Part shown: positions 61,745-64,000 of the stretch, piece after piece | Position numbering within the stretch: the stretch's first letter is position 1 | Layout: every line of letters begins with the position of its first letter | From: Sphingomonadales bacterium UBA2683 | Lineage (GTDB): Bacteria; Pseudomonadota; Alphaproteobacteria; Sphingomonadales; Sphingomonadaceae | Assembly (NCBI GenBank): GCA_002354635.1 | Contig: DELZ01000004.1 | Span: forward strand, 385,878-449,877 | Length of the DNA stretch: 64,000 bases | Direction: 5' to 3' | Notes under the pieces: generated by a model | What the model saw: the letters and a program-made list of their open reading frames with translations, nothing else | What the model was told of the DNA's origin: nothing | The model's database searches: none | Program-made: the position numbers and the translations under genes

Positions 61745-62461
61745 TTAGCGAGTCATTTCATAGGTGACGCTCAGCGAAACCATCGTCCCGACCTGTCCGG
61801 GCTCGACCGGCGGCGGAGCGGAGGCCGCGACCTCGTTTTTCATCCGCATCGCCGGCGCATAGGACTGGTTCGAAATACCTTCGTTGATCGAGAGCACGCG
61901 GACGCCGGTATAGCCTTCCGAACGCGCATAGCTCATGGCCCGGGCCTTGGCATTGGCCAGCGCCCGCTCCCGCGCCACTTCCTTCATCTTGCTGTCGTCG
62001 TCGATCGAGAAAGTAGGACCATTCAAATTGGTTGCTCCGCTGCTGACGATCGCGTCGAGAATTTCGCCAAGCCTGGATATGTCATGTACCGTGGCTGATA
62101 CCTGATTGGAAACAACATAGCCGACAAACCGGCTCTGGCGGGTCGGCTGGTCATATTCATAGTCGGCGCGCAGGTTGATTCCGGTGGTCTGGATATCTTT
62201 TTTGGCAATCCCCAGCGATTTCAGCCGGTCGATCACGGCACGCGCCTGCACCGAATTCTGGCGCAGCGCCTCCGTCGCGGTCTTGGCCCTGGTTTCCACG
62301 CCGGTGCTGAAGCTTGCTGTATCAGGAGCACTGTCCACCTGCTCCGAGACGCTGAGCTCGATAACAGGATTCTGCGCTGTAATCTGGACATTCGCGGCCT
62401 GCGCGAAACTTGCGGGGGTCAGGGTCAGGGCCGCTCCGGCCAGCAAAATTGAAAGTCTCAT
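61745..62461 (-). CDS. SIMPL-domain exported protein
   Basis: The 238-residue protein starts at ATG 62461 (GGAGA at 6-11 bases upstream) with a signal peptide ending SFAQA. The rest is a SIMPL (DUF541) domain, with the repeated pattern SFSTGVETRAKTATEALRQNSVQARAVIDRLKSLGIAKKDIQT and DDDSKMKEVARERALANAKARAMSYA. SIMPL proteins form periplasmic rings of unknown role, possibly in stress tolerance. It is 16 bases downstream of the D-amino-acid transaminase gene. Confidence 0.85.
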   Translation of the reverse strand: MRLSILLAGAALTLTPASFAQAANVQITAQNPVIELSVSEQVDSAPDTASFSTGVETRAKTATEALRQNSVQARAVIDRLKSLGIAKKDIQTTGINLRADYEYDQPTRQSRFVGYVVSNQVSATVHDISRLGEILDAIVSSGATNLNGPTFSIDDDSKMKEVARERALANAKARAMSYARSEGYTGVRVLSINEGISNQSYAPAMRMKNEVAASAPPPVEPGQVGTMVSLSVTYEMTR

Positions 62462-62477
62462 AACATTCTCCATTGAT

Positions 62478-63335
62478 TTAAGTCTTTGTAGAATGGTCAC
62501 TCTGAACAGCAGCTAAATAGTTCTGACGGATTCTGGCGGTCCGCTCACCGGGCCGGCCGTCGCCTATTTTGTGGCCATCAATCTCGACCACCGGCATGAT
62601 AAGCAAGGTCGACGATGAAATGAATGCCTCTGCTGCATCTTTCGCTTCTTCGATCGAAAACGCACGTTCCTCGACCGAAAGCCCCATGGATTTTGCCTGC
62701 TCCAGCATCCCGATACGGGTCACACCGGGCAGAATGGACCGGTCAAGCTGATGCGAAATCAGAACACTCTCGCGGCTGATGATATGCGCATTTTGCGAGG
62801 TTCCTTCGGTGACCAGATCACCACTTGTCATCCATACGTCATCGACTCCGGCGGCCTCCGCCTCCATTTTCATCAGCGACGCGTAGAGCAGCTGAGTCGT
62901 CTTGATATCGCATCGCTGCCAGCGCAGGTCTGGCCGGGTGATGATCCGCATGCCGCGACCGGCCATGGGATTTTCGATCAGCACCCGCTCCTGGGCAAAG
63001 GCAAATATGGTCGGGGACGTATCCGGTGCAGGCCAGCGATAGTCCCGCTCATCCATCACTCCGCGCGACACTTGCAAATAGACGAGTCCCTCCTGCAAGC
63101 CGTTGTCCGTCACCAGTTTCTGCGCCACGGTCGACCAGTCGGCAAAGGCGTTGATGGAGAGCTCGCCGAGCGACCGTTCGAGGCGGGTCACGTGGCGCTC
63201 CATGTCGATCAACCGGCCATCGATGACCGAAATCACTTCATAGACGGCATCGGAAAATAGCAGGCCGCGGTCAAATACGGAGACTTTGGCGGCTGCCTTC
63301 GGAACATAATCGCCGTTTAGATATACGATGCGCAA
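62478..63335 (-). CDS. dat: D-amino-acid transaminase
   Basis: The 285-residue protein is a class IV PLP aminotransferase of the D-amino-acid type. The Schiff-base lysine is Lys145 in WQRCDIKTTQLL, and VTEGTSQNAHII and the C-terminal domain fit. The usual RGXXPRXHXFP segment is changed here to RGVMDERDYRWPAP, so its specificity may differ from known Dat. D-alanine/D-glutamate exchange for peptidoglycan is the usual role. It leads an operon with the SIMPL gene and is divergent from the ABC-F gene. Confidence 0.9.
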   Translation of the reverse strand: MRIVYLNGDYVPKAAAKVSVFDRGLLFSDAVYEVISVIDGRLIDMERHVTRLERSLGELSINAFADWSTVAQKLVTDNGLQEGLVYLQVSRGVMDERDYRWPAPDTSPTIFAFAQERVLIENPMAGRGMRIITRPDLRWQRCDIKTTQLLYASLMKMEAEAAGVDDVWMTSGDLVTEGTSQNAHIISRESVLISHQLDRSILPGVTRIGMLEQAKSMGLSVEERAFSIEEAKDAAEAFISSSTLLIMPVVEIDGHKIGDGRPGERTARIRQNYLAAVQSDHSTKT

Positions 63336-63463
63336 ATCCCGTTCCCATCACCAAATTTATCAATTTCAGGCCTAACAATCCGATATGGCACGGCAGGTCA
63401 ATGGCCTTTGTCGAAAAGAGAAGACTTGAGCCGGAGCGCGCTTGCCCCTAACGCGCGGGAACC

Positions 63464-64000
63464 ATGTCACTGCCCCCCATTTTTTCTTACGAGAATCTCT
63501 CGCTCCACCAGGGCGAAGGATGGCTGTTTCAGGACCTTGATCTGCATGTCGGTCCGCGCGACAAGCTGGCGTTGATCGGGCGCAACGGTACAGGCAAGAC
63601 CACGCTGCTGCGGCTGATTACCGACGAAATAGAGGCGGACAAGGGCAAAAGGGTTATCCAGCCGGGCACCAATATCGTGATGCTCGAACAAGAGCCGGAT
63701 TTCACGCCGTTTGAAACTTTGCGGGACTTCGCCGTGTCGGGGGCAGCAGGACCGGCCTTGCACGAGGTCGATGCGATAGCCGATCAGCTGGGAACAGATC
63801 TTTCAACCCGCGCAGACAAAGCCAGCGGCGGCGAGAAACGCCGTGCCGCGCTGTGCCGGGCGCTGGCTTCGGAGCCGGACCTGCTGTTGCTCGACGAGCC
63901 GACCAACCATCTCGATCTGGCTGCAATCGACTGGCTGGAAGAATGGCTCGGTCGCTACAAGGGCGCGTTTATCACCATTTCGCATGACCGTACTTTTCTC
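63464..64000 (+). CDS. ABC-F family ATPase, 3'-truncated by window edge
   Basis: From ATG 63464 the frame runs open to the window end (179 codons seen). The protein begins SLPPIFSYENLSLHQGEGWL; Walker A is IGRNGTGKTTLLRL, the signature is SGGEKRRAALCRAL, and Walker B with the D-loop is LLLLDEPTNHLDL, followed by the switch histidine in ISHDRTFL. These features place it in the ABC-F (Uup-type) class: soluble twin-ATPase proteins that act on ribosomes. Only the first ATPase domain is present here. Confidence 0.93.
   Translation, partial: MSLPPIFSYENLSLHQGEGWLFQDLDLHVGPRDKLALIGRNGTGKTTLLRLITDEIEADKGKRVIQPGTNIVMLEQEPDFTPFETLRDFAVSGAAGPALHEVDAIADQLGTDLSTRADKASGGEKRRAALCRALASEPDLLLLDEPTNHLDLAAIDWLEEWLGRYKGAFITISHDRTFL

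Noticed and set aside
1..64000. CRISPR arrays, insertion sequences, prophage, tRNA or rRNA genes
   Set aside because: No regularly spaced repeats, transposase, integrase or phage genes were seen; I noticed no tRNA cloverleaf apart from the tmRNA acceptor domain.

Overview
This is a chromosomal stretch of an alphaproteobacterium, most likely a member of the Sphingomonadales close to Sphingopyxis, Sphingorhabdus or Erythrobacter. The reasons are the gene types and their order: a CckA-type hybrid kinase next to recA, an alphaproteobacterial GTTC-N7-GTTC LexA box, a circularly permuted two-piece tmRNA, a LOV-HTH protein very like EL222 of Erythrobacter litoralis, and several families common in sphingomonads. 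It is mostly a dense housekeeping region. I see no prophage, insertion sequence, CRISPR array, rRNA or tRNA gene.

Layout. 1-383: end-truncated glutathione S-transferase. 694-6324 (minus): recA with its SOS box, then the tightly packed dapA-smpB-DUF2062-cckA operon. 6439-13649: lytic transglycosylase, a TPM lipoprotein, ppk2, a periplasmic hypothetical, an alpha/beta hydrolase and aspS, with a REP-like palindrome before the hydrolase. 14086-19009: an IorB/IorA molybdenum hydroxylase pair and a lactone-oxidase-like flavoprotein coupled to a small membrane protein. 19081-28025: rnd, then the ppx-ppk1-hda-DUF2066 operon, and divergent purM-purN, where purN carries an extra MmcQ/YjbR-like domain.

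28204-37706: a blue-light LOV-HTH regulator divergent from a membrane diguanylate cyclase, a large exported TPR-CHAT protein, two short-chain dehydrogenases (one with its start region shifted out of frame by a 13-bp tandem duplication), an NTF2-like protein, ndk, a lipoprotein and holC. 37761-47106: pepA, the classic envelope operon lptD-surA-pdxA-rsmA, and glcB. 47281-51569: a small hypothetical, then an arginine-succinyltransferase catabolic operon (M20 hydrolase-astA-astB), followed by a CtrA-type box before a small membrane protein.

51570-56182: two-piece ssrA, two paralogous Ala/Glu-rich lipoproteins with near-identical terminators, mscL, and a lemA-TPM-TPM-nudix run. 56211-64000: NDUFS4-like complex I subunit, polyprenyl diphosphate synthase, chorismate mutase, FAD monooxygenase, a PepSY/response-regulator/sensor-kinase operon, a SIMPL protein with a D-amino-acid transaminase, and the start of an ABC-F ATPase.

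Functional links visible here are polyphosphate metabolism (ppk1, ppx, ppk2), cell-cycle and SOS control (cckA, hda, recA, CtrA and LexA boxes), trans-translation (smpB and ssrA in the same 64 kb), outer-membrane assembly, and a possible light/c-di-GMP signalling pair. The observations most worth a second look are the tandem-duplication frameshift of the RhlG-like gene, the PurN-MmcQ fusion, the EL222-like/GGDEF pair, the TPR-CHAT protein, and the M20 enzyme replacing AstE.
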